A DNA stretch of 64,000 bases from Gilvimarinus sp. DA14 (GCF_024204685.1 NZ_CP100350.1:2272501-2336500), one strand, 5' to 3'. Counted from the first letter of the stretch, positions 43,337 through 52,753 are shown. A program made the numbers and translations. Notes: a model not told the origin generated them from the sequence alone.

Positions 43337-43780
43337 ATGGACTTTGATTTAAATATTCAAGATGTTATTACCAACCTGTTTCAGTTGGGCATTGCGTTAG
43401 TGCTGGCCCTACCCATGGCGGTTAACCGCGAGCACAGGGCCAAGGGCGCGGGGCTACGCACCTTTCCACTGGTGGCCATTGCTTCTTGTGCCTATATGCT
43501 GGTGGGCATGCAGGTATACGACAGCGGTGAGGCCGAAGCGCGGGTGATGTACGGTATTATTACCGGCATAGGTTTTATCGGTGGCGGTGCAATTTTAAAA
43601 CATAACAACCAAACCGTAGGCACGGCTACCGCGGCGAGCATCTGGAATACCGGTGCCATTGGTATTGCAGTGGCGTACAGTCGCTACGAAATTGCGCTGG
43701 TCCTGGCGATAACAAACTTCGTGATCCTGCAGTTTGCCACGCCACTGAAAAAGCATGATACCGATCAATCGGAAGTCTGA
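43337..43780 (+). CDS. MgtC/SapB family membrane protein
   Basis: A 147-residue membrane protein carrying the MgtC core: NREHRAKGAGLRTFPLVAI and GIITGIGFIGGGAIL followed by VGTATAASIWNTGAIG. It lacks the longer C-terminal domain of Salmonella MgtC, so this is the short form usual in environmental bacteria. It follows the SIMPL gene and converges with the glycosyltransferase gene, their last 16 bases overlapping. Confidence 0.9.
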   Translation: MDFDLNIQDVITNLFQLGIALVLALPMAVNREHRAKGAGLRTFPLVAIASCAYMLVGMQVYDSGEAEARVMYGIITGIGFIGGGAILKHNNQTVGTATAASIWNTGAIGIAVAYSRYEIALVLAITNFVILQFATPLKKHDTDQSEV

Positions 43781-45039
43781 TTGCGACTTTTTGCCTCTAT
43801 CCAACGCGACATAAATTCGGTACTACGCGCCGCGTGATACTGAAACATAGCGCCCAAAAAATTATCCTGGCGGTGCTGCGCCAGGTTCTGTCGCAACTCG
43901 TTTAAGTGCGCAAGCCAAGCAGGGCATAAGTGCTCAGCTAGGTAACGCGCTCGCAGCAAGTTGTCGCAATGCTGCGCTGCCAACTGCCAGCGTGTGCCAT
44001 CGCGATATAACTGCACCGCGCCGGCAACAAACTCATCCACCGAATCGGCAATGACGCCGGGCCAGGGATTGCTTCCTGCCATGGCTTCACTGGCGATACT
44101 GGTAGCCACACTGGGCGTGCCGCTCAGCATAGCGTCCATCAGTTTGCCCTTGATGCCCGCACCAAAACGCAGAGGCGCCAACAGCACGCGCGCGTCAGAA
44201 ATAACCTGCTGCGCATCGTCAGCCCAACCCTTGACCAAAAATCTCTCTTTAGGATTGCTTAACTGGGTCGCTTTTTTGGGCGGGTACGAGCCGTAAATAT
44301 GCAGCTCAGCCTCAGGGGCCTGCTTGCGCAACTGCGGCCAAATGGTCTGCTTTAGCCAAAGCACCGCATCCCAGTTGGGGGCGTGGCGAAAGTTGCCAAT
44401 GGTGACAAAATGCTCGCGCCGTGCGAAGGCCGGCACCGGCCTTTGGCCGGGCTCAACCATAAATGGCAAGTGATACAAAAGCGATGGAGGAACCGAAAAA
44501 TACTGGGTAAGCAGGGCAATTTCTTTGTCCGAAATCATCAGCGTCAGATCGCAGCGAAATATCGCCGCAACTTCGCGCAAAATCATATCGCTAGCGCGCA
44601 TGGCGCGATACAGCTCGGCATCGTCTGCGAGCACCGGCCCGGCACTGGCATTCACTTTCAGCGCGTCTTTTAACAGCGCCTCGCGGGCGGCGCGCAAACT
44701 GTGCAGATCTTCGGTATCCAGAACCCGCAATGCATCCGGGCAAGCACTGGTCACACGCCAACCAAATTGCTCTTCGGTAACAAAGCGATCAAAAATCACC
44801 ACCGCCGGATTTAACTCGGCGACAAACTGATCAAAACTGCTGCAGTTGAGCGCTACCTGATGGGCGTGAACATTCACCGACTGCAAATCGAGTTGATGTT
44901 CGCTAAGCGCGGCGGCGCAGGCAAAGTGCACTTCGTAGCCAGCGCTGTTTAAGCTTGCCAATAGCTGTGCGATACGCGCACCGGCCGCCGATGAATTGGG
45001 CTCGGGCCACACATAACCCACAAGCAAGGCGCGCATCAT
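43765..45039 (-). CDS. Glycosyltransferase (GT-B, group 1/4-like)
   Basis: A 424-residue GT-B fold glycosyltransferase. The N-terminal half begins MRALLVGYVWPEPNSSAAG; the C-terminal half has FVTIGNFRHAPNWDAVLWL, ELHIYGSYPP and the sugar-nucleotide block RVLLAPLRFGAGIKGKLMDAM. The start at 45039 overlaps the lpxR-like stop by four bases (ATGA), giving coupled translation. The acceptor is unknown. Placement after a lipid A deacylase-like gene suggests work on an envelope glycolipid, but that is inference. Confidence 0.84.
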   Translation of the reverse strand: MMRALLVGYVWPEPNSSAAGARIAQLLASLNSAGYEVHFACAAALSEHQLDLQSVNVHAHQVALNCSSFDQFVAELNPAVVIFDRFVTEEQFGWRVTSACPDALRVLDTEDLHSLRAAREALLKDALKVNASAGPVLADDAELYRAMRASDMILREVAAIFRCDLTLMISDKEIALLTQYFSVPPSLLYHLPFMVEPGQRPVPAFARREHFVTIGNFRHAPNWDAVLWLKQTIWPQLRKQAPEAELHIYGSYPPKKATQLSNPKERFLVKGWADDAQQVISDARVLLAPLRFGAGIKGKLMDAMLSGTPSVATSIASEAMAGSNPWPGVIADSVDEFVAGAVQLYRDGTRWQLAAQHCDNLLRARYLAEHLCPAWLAHLNELRQNLAQHRQDNFLGAMFQYHAARSTEFMSRWIEAKSRNQTSD

Positions 45040-46010
45040 AATCGCCACGCCAAACTGATCGCGCCAAAACTGTCTTTGCTGGATTTATTTTTATCCAAAG
45101 AATCACCGCTTTTGTAACTCACCGCCAAACTAAAACTGTCCCAGCTGTAGGCGAGGCCGACGGTGGAGGCCAGCTGTTCATGCTCGAGATAATCGGCGGC
45201 ATTATCGCGATAGCTATTGCCGTTTACCAAAATCTGATTAATCACATACTCGGCCTCCAAACCGGCGTAGACATACCAGCCTCCCTCTACCGCCATGGGC
45301 ACACTAATCCGGCCATACTGCAACGCTGTGGTAGCAAAACTCTGGCGCAAACCTTTGCCAAAACGCACGATGGCGCCCGCGCCTAACGTACTTTCTAAAT
45401 TGCCGACACCGGCCTGCGCCAGCAGTACCGTGTCCCAGCGCTCGGCCAGGCTATAACGCCATACCGCTGTGCGTTCGAAGGCAAACAAAAATTTATTGCC
45501 AAGTTGATAATCCCAGCCCTGGGGCTGATCGGAGCCGGTGATTTTATGCACCAACTCCTGCGAGCGCTCGGCACCGGATGCCGGCCCCATTATCCCTGCG
45601 GTGGTGCGCACCAAATCCGCAAAGTCTTCCTCTACCACGGCGTGGCTTACCCGATACAATAACAGCCCCGCGTAGGGTGAATCGGCAGGGTCAGGTACAG
45701 CTTGGGTTATATCGCTCGGAGTAATCATCGCCTGGCCCAACGAGTGCTCACTAAACATGGTGGCATTAGCCGACGGCTGCAGCATCCACGCCAAGGGTTT
45801 GGCTAGTAGCGGTGTTTTATAGGGGGTCTCGCCCTCGGTGGATAAATCGTAAAGCGAGAGAAATAAACCGTTGGTATAGCCCCCGTCTGTGCCGATAAAC
45901 AAATCGTTTTGCCACACGGCCGAGGCCCAGTCGAACGCCTGAGTATGGGGAGATAACAGAGCTAAAAGAGCGGCAAGACCTGAAGCTGAGGCTTTATTCG
46001 TCTTCGTCAC
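45036..46010 (-). CDS. LpxR-like lipid A deacylase (DUF2219)
   Basis: A 324-residue outer membrane beta-barrel related to LpxR, which removes the 3'-acyloxyacyl group of lipid A. It shows WQNDLFIGTDGGYTNGLFLS, the SPYAGLLLYRVSHAVV block, and GIMGPASGAERSQELVH with the GWDYQL that follows, all family features. The start is a GTG at 46010 inside the last codons of the DUF3144 gene, giving a signal peptide ending HTQAF. The frame is open further upstream but lies in that gene. Activity is not proven by sequence. Confidence 0.85.
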   Translation of the reverse strand: MTKTNKASASGLAALLALLSPHTQAFDWASAVWQNDLFIGTDGGYTNGLFLSLYDLSTEGETPYKTPLLAKPLAWMLQPSANATMFSEHSLGQAMITPSDITQAVPDPADSPYAGLLLYRVSHAVVEEDFADLVRTTAGIMGPASGAERSQELVHKITGSDQPQGWDYQLGNKFLFAFERTAVWRYSLAERWDTVLLAQAGVGNLESTLGAGAIVRFGKGLRQSFATTALQYGRISVPMAVEGGWYVYAGLEAEYVINQILVNGNSYRDNAADYLEHEQLASTVGLAYSWDSFSLAVSYKSGDSLDKNKSSKDSFGAISLAWRL

Positions 46011-46299
46011 TGCGCATATATACCTTGTAGTTTTCCCGGTAGTCCTCAAGGTTGTCACGCAGTAAATCCCGATACTGGTTGGTCAGATAGCGCAGCGAGG
46101 GCTCTATCTCTTCGGTAAATTCTTTTCTATCCACCGATGCACCGGCTACGGTGAATGCATTAAAACGCGCGGCGGCCTGCAACAGGGCCGCGCTGACCAT
46201 GCTGGGGTCGGCATCATCGCAGCGCTCGTTGGCGCGCTGGATGAACTCATCCACCAAATTCCAAAATATTTCGTCGTTATCGCTCAAAGTTAGCCTCAA
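45994..46299 (-). CDS. DUF3144 family protein
   Basis: A 101-residue acidic soluble protein with the DUF3144 beginning DEIFWNLVDEFIQRAN and a C-terminus rich in Asp/Glu/Arg (YMRSDEDE). Its function is unknown. Its start overlaps the upstream gene's stop by four bases (ATGA) and its end overlaps the lpxR-like start by 17 bases, so it is translated as part of one polycistronic run. Confidence 0.83.
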   Translation of the reverse strand: MRLTLSDNDEIFWNLVDEFIQRANERCDDADPSMVSAALLQAAARFNAFTVAGASVDRKEFTEEIEPSLRYLTNQYRDLLRDNLEDYRENYKVYMRSDEDE

Positions 46300-46685
46300 T
46301 TCATAAAGGTCATGCGGCGAATCAAACCGCCTTGAAACTGATATATTTTAACCACATCCATTTGCTGGCGCGTGCCTTTTACTTTGTAGCTGGCGCGCTC
46401 CAGGGTAATCACTTTATCGTTAAGCTCGATGACTTTTAGTATTTCGCTGGTGGGCTCATGCTGGGCAAATGTACGGCTGGTGGTGGCGATTAACGCACCT
46501 TTGCCCGAGGTCACAGGGGTATCCGGGTAGTTGTACACCTCGATATCATCGTGAAAATAACTCGCGTACTTATCCGCGTCGTGCAGGTTATAGGCGGCCA
46601 CCTGATCCTGCACCTGTATTGAATGTTGCGCCATCGCCAGGGCGCTCACTAGCCACAACACCACCGCCGTACACCAATGTTTCAT
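46296..46685 (-). CDS. NTF2-like (SnoaL) exported protein
   Basis: A 129-residue protein with a signal peptide (VVLWLVSALAMA) and an NTF2-like cone fold: QVAAYNLHDADKYASYFHDD, DIEVYNYPD, and GALIATTSRTFAQHEP are the SnoaL-type features. The start at 46685 has GGGAGGG in front. The ligand or enzyme activity is unknown; the fold is used both by enzymes and binding proteins. It overlaps DUF3144 by four bases. Confidence 0.82.
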   Translation of the reverse strand: MKHWCTAVVLWLVSALAMAQHSIQVQDQVAAYNLHDADKYASYFHDDIEVYNYPDTPVTSGKGALIATTSRTFAQHEPTSEILKVIELNDKVITLERASYKVKGTRQQMDVVKIYQFQGGLIRRMTFMN

Positions 46686-46742
46686 TGTTTTCCCTCCCGA
46701 ATGCTTGCGAAAGTGTAGCGCAAGCGCGCGGAGCAGCAAAAC

Positions 46743-47495
46743 CTAATCGACAGCGGTGACTGTGCGTTGAATCTCTCTTTCGAATCGCTCTCCAGCACCA
46801 TAGCTGAGATGGTAGTAACGATCGGTAAGCGCAACCAGGGTATCGTTGACTACCCCGTAGCGTCTTTGCGACTCGGTTTCTACGTGAAAGCTGATAAAAA
46901 TAAAGGCACGCCCCGAGGCATCCACCCGACTGCTACTGGCAAGGGGCACACCATCCGCACGAATCCATACCGAGTAGATACCCTCGTAAGACTTTACGTA
47001 TTTGCGCTGGCGTTTGCTGAGCCGACTCTCGGGCAGGCTAAAGTCCAAACGCATTACCTCGCGCCCGTCCAGTTCGTCTGCCTCGGCGCCCAGGTATTCA
47101 CCCTCACCCATTACCCGGCGAATTTGATCGGCGGCGCGAACCGCTGCGCGCACCGGCAGCGCCGAGAGTTCGTGCACACCCTCTATGGCGGGCGTGGGCG
47201 CATCGGAGTTTTCCAGCCTGGCTTGTTCTTCGCTATCGATTTGCGCCAGTAGCGAGCGGCTGTAGGCGATGCTCAAGCTCGCGCCTGTATCTACGGCCTC
47301 TACCTCGGCGTAGCCCTCGCGGGTGATTTTGTCATCGCCCTTGCCGTTGGCCTCCACCACTTTTGCACTGACTTGGTAGCGCCCGCTGACGGGCTGACTG
47401 AAACGGTCTAGAGCGCTGTGCAAATCATCTAAAGGTTCAGCGCGCACGCAGACGGCGCACAGCAACAATAAGATACCGCTTGAGGATTTGTTCAT
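46743..47495 (-). CDS. Exported protein of unknown function
   Basis: A 250-residue protein with a signal peptide (GILLLLCAVCVRA). The mature part is a single domain of alternating beta strands (e.g. VWIRADGVPLASSSRVDASG) reminiscent of outer membrane lipoprotein-carrier or DUF3108 folds, but not assignable. It overlaps the preceding gene by four bases (ATGA). The next gene is 57 bases away, the only larger gap in this nine-gene run. Confidence 0.7.
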   Translation of the reverse strand: MNKSSSGILLLLCAVCVRAEPLDDLHSALDRFSQPVSGRYQVSAKVVEANGKGDDKITREGYAEVEAVDTGASLSIAYSRSLLAQIDSEEQARLENSDAPTPAIEGVHELSALPVRAAVRAADQIRRVMGEGEYLGAEADELDGREVMRLDFSLPESRLSKRQRKYVKSYEGIYSVWIRADGVPLASSSRVDASGRAFIFISFHVETESQRRYGVVNDTLVALTDRYYHLSYGAGERFEREIQRTVTAVD

Positions 47496-47842
47496 GGTTT
47501 ACACACCTCTGTGATCGCCAGCACTAGAATGCCTCCGCTAAACACCAGGCTTAACAGCGCTCCGCGCAGCAAAATCACATCCGCCGATGCGCGCCAGGCT
47601 GTGGTCGGCAGTTCCACGCTGGAGTGGTTAAAGCTCACTTGACTCAGCAATTGCCCGAGCCACTGCTGTAACAGTGACAACCACTCCAGGCCTAGGTTTC
47701 GCCAATCCAGATTCCCAGCCCCACGCCAAACCTCAACCTCGAGAAGGCCAACCGCATCGCCGGGCCAGGGTGGTGGATAAGCTTGAGCTGCGCCACTGCA
47801 CATGGCCAGCACACAGACACTGAACAAAGCCAAATGGCGCAT
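47492..47842 (-). CDS. Exported/membrane protein of unknown function
   Basis: A 116-residue protein: signal peptide ending SGAAQA, a Trp/Pro-rich start (YPPPWPGD), and one C-terminal membrane helix (LLSLVFSGGILVLAITEV) that could anchor it. The family is not recognised. It follows the ABC permease by 9 bases and overlaps the next exported gene by four bases, so it is likely co-translated with both. Confidence 0.68.
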   Translation of the reverse strand: MRHLALFSVCVLAMCSGAAQAYPPPWPGDAVGLLEVEVWRGAGNLDWRNLGLEWLSLLQQWLGQLLSQVSFNHSSVELPTTAWRASADVILLRGALLSLVFSGGILVLAITEVCKP

Positions 47843-47851
47843 CCTCGCCCC

Positions 47852-48757
47852 CTAGATTTCAAAGCGGCGATTGCGTAAATACACCGCAGCCGTCAGCGAC
47901 AAGGCCGCAACCAGCCACCCGAGATACAAACCAGGGCGGGTGAATAATTCCAGTACTGCCGCACTAAAATTATCCTGCCCTGACGGCCCATCCAGAGATT
48001 GCAGCGCAAAGCCTTCCAGGTAATCACCCAAGCCACTCAGCAGATAACTCTGACCCAGCAGAAGATTTTCAATAAACCACACCAGTAATATAAGCAGCAG
48101 CAAGTTCCCCAGCGGGTGTTTTTTGCTCCAGGCCGAAAACAGCAACAGCATGCTGTATAGCGGCAACCCCCACAGCGCCGCCAATAGCAAATACACAAAA
48201 CTGGTAGCACCTACGGCCATGGCATCCATGGCGGACCAAAGAGAAAAAGCATCCAATGACAAAGAGGTTGTTCCCAGAGCAACCGTTAAGGTGCTGAATA
48301 CCAGTGTTGTGAACAAAGCGGCGAGCCAATACATCAATGGTATTGCCAATACGGCCACAAACAACTTGGTCGCAACCACCAGCCACTCGGACACGGGCAT
48401 GGATTTAAAAAAGAGCACACTGCGATCCTGCCGGTCCGTCAGCAGAGCTGCAAGACTGTAACTGACCATATTAATCAACGCCACTACAGTAAAAATGAGG
48501 TAAATGATGTATTGCACATGGGCTAATTTATCCAAAATGCTCTCGCCACCACCCTGCCCTTTTATCTCGACGTCCTTTTTCCAGGGCAGGTCCAGTTCGA
48601 CATCCACATTCATGGAAACATCCGCGTGCTGAAACAGCGAGTGCATGGACACAACCGAAAATAAAATAATAATCAGCGCCAACCAAAACGGCACTTTGAA
48701 CAAATGGCCCGGGTTTTCCCAATACTCCCGGCGCAGCTGAGCAATAACCTGATTCAT
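47852..48757 (-). CDS. ABC-2 type permease
   Basis: A 301-residue inner-membrane permease with about six helices. The cytoplasmic helices and motifs resemble ABC-2 exporters: ALLTDRQDRSVLFFKSMPVS (the short linker before the core), and the Ser/Leu-rich TM4 (LLLAALWGLPLYSMLLLF). A large periplasmic loop lies between helices 1 and 2 (SMNVDVELDLPWKKDVEIKG). It overlaps the ATPase gene by four bases and belongs to the YtrA-type operon below. Substrate unknown. Confidence 0.86.
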   Translation of the reverse strand: MNQVIAQLRREYWENPGHLFKVPFWLALIIILFSVVSMHSLFQHADVSMNVDVELDLPWKKDVEIKGQGGGESILDKLAHVQYIIYLIFTVVALINMVSYSLAALLTDRQDRSVLFFKSMPVSEWLVVATKLFVAVLAIPLMYWLAALFTTLVFSTLTVALGTTSLSLDAFSLWSAMDAMAVGATSFVYLLLAALWGLPLYSMLLLFSAWSKKHPLGNLLLLILLVWFIENLLLGQSYLLSGLGDYLEGFALQSLDGPSGQDNFSAAVLELFTRPGLYLGWLVAALSLTAAVYLRNRRFEI

Positions 48758-49614
48758 GTCTGACCTCCCTGGACCGCTTTGGCCACAAACACTTCAGCTA
48801 AAGACGCGCGCGCCACCTCACCCATAGCTTCTAGCTGCGTGCGCTCTACGCCCTCAAACAGATACTGTTTAGCGCCCAGGGCTTTGATTTCACCAATAGG
48901 GTTCAGAGCTTGCGCCTGTGGCTGCAGCTCGGTGGGCACAGTCACTTTGCTAAAGCGCGCCTCAAAATCTTCCAGCGTGGAGTTCAGCACAATGGCGCCA
49001 TCGACAATAAACATCACGTCGGTCAGCAGATGCTCAACTTCTTCCACCTGATGGGTGGTGATAAGAATGGTTTTCTCGTCGTCGTAATAATCGTTGAGCA
49101 GGGCGTCGTAAAAGGTGCGGCGATAGAGCAAATCCAACCCCAGGGTGGGCTCGTCCAACACCAACAGTTTGGCGTTGATAGCCATCACCAGCGCCAGATG
49201 CACCTGGGTCACCATGCCCTTGGATAAACTGCGGATACGACTGGATAACGGCACCTTGGTTTTTGCCAGAAACTCGCGCGCCCGCTGCTCGTTAAAGTTG
49301 GGGTGCACACCCGCCGCATAGGCAATTGCCTGCTTTACCGTCATCCAGCGTGGCAGGGTGGCGGTATCGGCGATAAAGCACACTTGCTCTAACATTTTTG
49401 CCCGTTCACGCCGGGGGTCAAAACCCAATACATCTATGTCACCATCGGCCACGCAAAGTCCCAGCAGCGACTGCAGCAAGGTCGTCTTGCCCGCGCCATT
49501 GGGTCCAATCAAACCGACGATCTTACCGGCGCCAACCTGTAAATCCAGCTTCTCTAGCACCCGCTTCTTGCCATAGCGTTTGCTGAGCCCTGCGGTTTTT
49601 ATTATTTGCTTCAC
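48754..49614 (-). CDS. ABC transporter ATPase (YtrB-like)
   Basis: A 286-residue ATPase with Walker A GPNGAGKTT, signature SLSKGMVTQVHLALVMA, Walker B KLLVLDEPTLGLD, and the switch His in ITTHQVEEVEHLL. The signature has LSKGM rather than LSGGQ, as in ABC-2 exporters of the Ytr/CcmA type. The ~75 residues beyond the core probably contact the permease. It overlaps ytrA-like and permease genes by four bases each. Confidence 0.9.
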   Translation of the reverse strand: MKQIIKTAGLSKRYGKKRVLEKLDLQVGAGKIVGLIGPNGAGKTTLLQSLLGLCVADGDIDVLGFDPRRERAKMLEQVCFIADTATLPRWMTVKQAIAYAAGVHPNFNEQRAREFLAKTKVPLSSRIRSLSKGMVTQVHLALVMAINAKLLVLDEPTLGLDLLYRRTFYDALLNDYYDDEKTILITTHQVEEVEHLLTDVMFIVDGAIVLNSTLEDFEARFSKVTVPTELQPQAQALNPIGEIKALGAKQYLFEGVERTQLEAMGEVARASLAEVFVAKAVQGGQT

Positions 49615-49973
49615 GACTCCTCCTTAAGGCTGTTAATGGCCTTTACTAATGCCTCTTTATCCATCCCCAAGCGCCTGGCCTGGGCCAGCAACTCTGGCAG
49701 CTGTTGCACAAACTGCTCGCGCTCGCGCTCGCGCAGGCGGACATCGGCCCCCGCACGCACAAACATGCCCAAGCCGCGACGCTTTTCTACCAGCTGCTCA
49801 TCCACCAGCGCCTGGTAGGCCTTGGCAACAGTCAAATGATTAATCTGATAATCCGCCGCCACCTGACGTACCGAAGGCAGGGCTTCGCCGGGCGCTATAT
49901 CACCGGCCACAATCAGCGCCACCATGCGCTGGTATAGCTGTCGGTAAATGGGTTGATCATCGCGCCACTGCAT
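49611..49973 (-). CDS. GntR-family repressor (YtrA subfamily)
   Basis: A 120-residue regulator. The N-terminal winged helix is DQPIYRQLYQRMVALIVAGD, PSVRQVAADYQINHLTVAKA and YQALVDEQLVEKRRGLGMFV. The C-terminal part is short and helical, the YtrA type without a ligand-binding fold. It is the first gene of the nine-gene run; YtrA-type regulators usually repress their own ABC operon. The palindrome at 49995-50018 lies 22 bases upstream. Confidence 0.92.
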   Translation of the reverse strand: MQWRDDQPIYRQLYQRMVALIVAGDIAPGEALPSVRQVAADYQINHLTVAKAYQALVDEQLVEKRRGLGMFVRAGADVRLREREREQFVQQLPELLAQARRLGMDKEALVKAINSLKEES

Positions 49974-49994
49974 GCCTACTCCGCTCGCCCTTCG

Positions 49995-50018
49995 ATATAG
50001 TGTTATACATAACTATAT
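49995..50018. promoter_or_regulatory. Candidate GntR/YtrA operator palindrome
   Basis: ATATAGTGTTAT/ATAACTATAT (49995-50018) is a near-perfect inverted repeat in an A/T-rich stretch, 22 bases before the regulator gene. Such a site and place fit autorepression by the YtrA-like protein. The exact consensus of this protein is unknown. Confidence 0.68.
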
Positions 50019-50186
50019 CACCATATCTTTGCTCGTCAATAGGGTGACGAGCTGCAAAAGACACAGATTGGGGAACAATTCAAGACTGTAATAGGGCGAC
50101 GATTTGCGCATAATGCGCTGGGGCCCGACCTCAAGGGCCCTGAGACCGCTGTGCGGCGAACGAAAATGTCCAACAGAGAAACTTAC

Positions 50187-52511
50187 ATGAGCAGTATTTT
50201 TCAACGCATTGCCGACGAGCTGAGTATTCGCGAACAACAAGTAGACGCCGCCGTGGCGCTGCTGGATGAAGGCGCTACCGTGCCGTTTATCTCCCGCTAC
50301 CGCAAAGAGGTTACCGGCGGGCTGGACGACACCCAGATGCGCAACCTGGAAGAGCGACTGCGCTATTTGCGCGAAATGGAAGACCGCCGTGAGGCCATCC
50401 TGAAAAGCATTGCCGAACAGGACAAGCTGACCCCCGAACTGGAAAACGACATTCGCGCCGCCGACACCAAAACCCGGCTGGAGGATTTGTACCTACCCTA
50501 CAAACCCAAGCGCCGCACCAAGGGCCAAATTGCGATTGAGGCCGGTCTGCAACCACTGGCCGATGCTCTGCTGCAAGACCCCACTCTGGAGCCTGAAACC
50601 GAGGCCGCCAAGTACCTCAACGCCGAGCATAAAATTGACGACAGCAAGGCCGCATTGGACGGTGCCAAATACATTTTGATGGAAAAATTTAGCGAAGATG
50701 CCGAGCTTTTGGGTAAACTTCGCGGCTTTTTGCAGCGTGAGGCCTTGATCTCAAGCCGCGCCGCCACGGGTAAAGAAGACGATAAATCCCAGGATGTACA
50801 AAAATTCCGCGACTACTTTGAACACGACGAAGCCCTAAAAAGCACCCCCTCGCACCGGGCCCTGGCCATGTTCCGCGGCCGCAACGAAGGCGTACTCACC
50901 ATCGCGATTACCCTGGGCGAGCAGGAGCCGGGCGCCACTCACCCCTGTGAGGTGATGGTGGCCGAGCACTGGGATCTGCGCGATCAAGGACGCGCCGCCG
51001 ACAAATGGCTGGGCGAGGTAGTGCGCTGGACCTGGCGGGTGAAATTGCTCACCCATCTGGAAACTGACCTGTTGGGCGAGCTGCGCGACCGCGCCGAAGA
51101 GGACGCCATTAAGGTATTTGCCAGTAACTTAAACGATCTGCTGCTGGCCGCCCCCGCCGGACAAAAGGCCACCATCGGCCTCGACCCAGGCCTGCGCACC
51201 GGGGTGAAGGTGGCAGTGGTAGACGCTACCGGCAAGGTGCTGGATCACGGCGCTATTTTCCCGACAGCCCCGCAAAATAAGGTAGCCGAGGCGGAGAAAG
51301 TACTTACTAACTTATGCCAAAAATACGATGTCGAGCTGATCGCCATCGGCAACGGCACCGCCAGCCGCGAGACGGAAAAGTTCGTTAAAGACATGCTGAA
51401 AAAGCAACCCGAGCTGAAGGCCCGCCCGGTAATGGTGAACGAATCCGGCGCCTCGGTTTATTCGGCCTCGGAATTTGCCGCTAAAGAGTTTCCGGATTTG
51501 GATGTGACCATTCGCGGCGCCATTTCCATCGCCCGCCGCCTGCAAGACCCGCTCGCCGAACTGGTAAAAATCGACCCCAAATCCATCGGCGTGGGCCAGT
51601 ATCAACACGACGTCTCGCAAACCCAGCTGGCCCGCTCGCTGGACGCGGTGGTGGAAGACTGTGTAAACGCCGTAGGTGTGGAGGTAAACACCGCCTCGGC
51701 CGCACTGCTGGCAAGAGTTTCGGGCCTAAACGCTTCACTTGCCAACAATATCGTTGAATTTAGAGACAAAAATGGCGCATTTACCAGCCGTAACCAACTG
51801 AAGGATGTGACCCGTTTCGGCGCCAAGACCTTTGAACAGGCGGCGGGTTTCTTGCGCATCAGCGGCGGCGACAACCCACTGGACGCCTCGGCGGTGCACC
51901 CGGAAACCTACAGCGTGGTAGAGGCCATTGCCGAGAAAAATCAGCGTGATGTTAAAGGCCTGGTGGGCGACTCGGGCTTTTTAGGTAGCCTCAAGGCCCA
52001 GGATTACGTTACCGAGCAATTTGGTGTACCCACCATTACCGACATCCTCAAAGAGCTGGACAAACCCGGCCGCGACCCGCGCCCGGAGTTTCGCACCGCC
52101 GCCTTTAAAGAGGGCGTAGACACCATTAAAGACCTGGAACCGGGGATGATCCTGGAAGGCACCGTCACCAACGTGACCAATTTTGGGGCCTTTGTGGATG
52201 TGGGTGTTCACCAAGACGGTTTGGTGCATATATCCGCACTTTCTAACACGTTCGTGAAAGATCCCCGCGAAGTGGTTAAAGCCGGTGATATCGTCAAAGC
52301 CAAGGTGATGGAGGTGGATGTGGACCGCAAACGCATCGGCTTATCGATGCGCTTGGACGACACACCCGGAGAGAAAACCGGTGGTGACAATAAACCGCGC
52401 CGCCAGCCGGGCAAACAGGGCCAGCGCAAGCAAGGCGGCAACAAACCCCAGCAGGCCTCCATGGGCAGTATGGGCGCGCTGTTGCAGCAGGCGATGAAAA
52501 ATAAGAACTAA
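50187..52511 (+). CDS. tex: Tex-family RNA-binding protein
   Basis: A 774-residue protein, matching E. coli YhgF/Tex in length. The order is N-terminal helical domain ([17 protein letters not shown]), YqgF-like domain ([17 protein letters not shown]), helix-hairpin-helix region ([15 protein letters not shown]), and a C-terminal S1 RNA-binding domain ([16 protein letters not shown]). Tex binds nucleic acid and is needed for normal transcription or RNA handling. The start at 50187 was chosen from the family; ATGs at 50151 and 50166 would add up to 12 residues. Confidence 0.95.
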   Translation: MSSIFQRIADELSIREQQVDAAVALLDEGATVPFISRYRKEVTGGLDDTQMRNLEERLRYLREMEDRREAILKSIAEQDKLTPELENDIRAADTKTRLEDLYLPYKPKRRTKGQIAIEAGLQPLADALLQDPTLEPETEAAKYLNAEHKIDDSKAALDGAKYILMEKFSEDAELLGKLRGFLQREALISSRAATGKEDDKSQDVQKFRDYFEHDEALKSTPSHRALAMFRGRNEGVLTIAITLGEQEPGATHPCEVMVAEHWDLRDQGRAADKWLGEVVRWTWRVKLLTHLETDLLGELRDRAEEDAIKVFASNLNDLLLAAPAGQKATIGLDPGLRTGVKVAVVDATGKVLDHGAIFPTAPQNKVAEAEKVLTNLCQKYDVELIAIGNGTASRETEKFVKDMLKKQPELKARPVMVNESGASVYSASEFAAKEFPDLDVTIRGAISIARRLQDPLAELVKIDPKSIGVGQYQHDVSQTQLARSLDAVVEDCVNAVGVEVNTASAALLARVSGLNASLANNIVEFRDKNGAFTSRNQLKDVTRFGAKTFEQAAGFLRISGGDNPLDASAVHPETYSVVEAIAEKNQRDVKGLVGDSGFLGSLKAQDYVTEQFGVPTITDILKELDKPGRDPRPEFRTAAFKEGVDTIKDLEPGMILEGTVTNVTNFGAFVDVGVHQDGLVHISALSNTFVKDPREVVKAGDIVKAKVMEVDVDRKRIGLSMRLDDTPGEKTGGDNKPRRQPGKQGQRKQGGNKPQQASMGSMGALLQQAMKNKN

Positions 52512-52569
52512 AGCGCTCTTTTTTACTCACTTGGCGCTTAACTTTTTATAAAAGTCGCCGTTAACAGCG

Positions 52570-52621
52570 TATCGGGGCCCCTGGATTTCTTGCCCGTTGT
52601 CCAACGCAGGGGTTCCCGATA
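52570..52621. repeat. Long inverted repeat (13 bp in two blocks)
   Basis: TATCGGG (52570-52576) and CCCCTG (52578-52583) pair with CAGGGG (52607-52612) and CCCGATA (52615-52621), separated by a 23-base loop and an interior loop. It lies between tex and the terminator at 52693. Role unknown; the rest of 52512-52692 contains nothing recognisable. Confidence 0.5.
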
Positions 52622-52692
52622 TATTCCTCTCAGGCTGTCAGACCTCCCTATCTAAACCGACCGCAAAGCCTGCGGGAGTTTGTTGTGGGCAT

Positions 52693-52720
52693 AAAAAAGC
52701 CCCGAGGATTCGGGGCTTTT
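52693..52720. terminator. Bidirectional terminator
   Basis: The perfect stem GCCCCGA/TCGGGGC (loop GGAT) is flanked by a run of A's on the left and T's on the right. It serves the minus-strand GH43 gene, 33 bases after its stop, and can also stop transcripts from tex. Confidence 0.9.
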
Positions 52721-52753
52721 GCTCAATGCGGTAAAACCACCGTCTAAGGGGGA

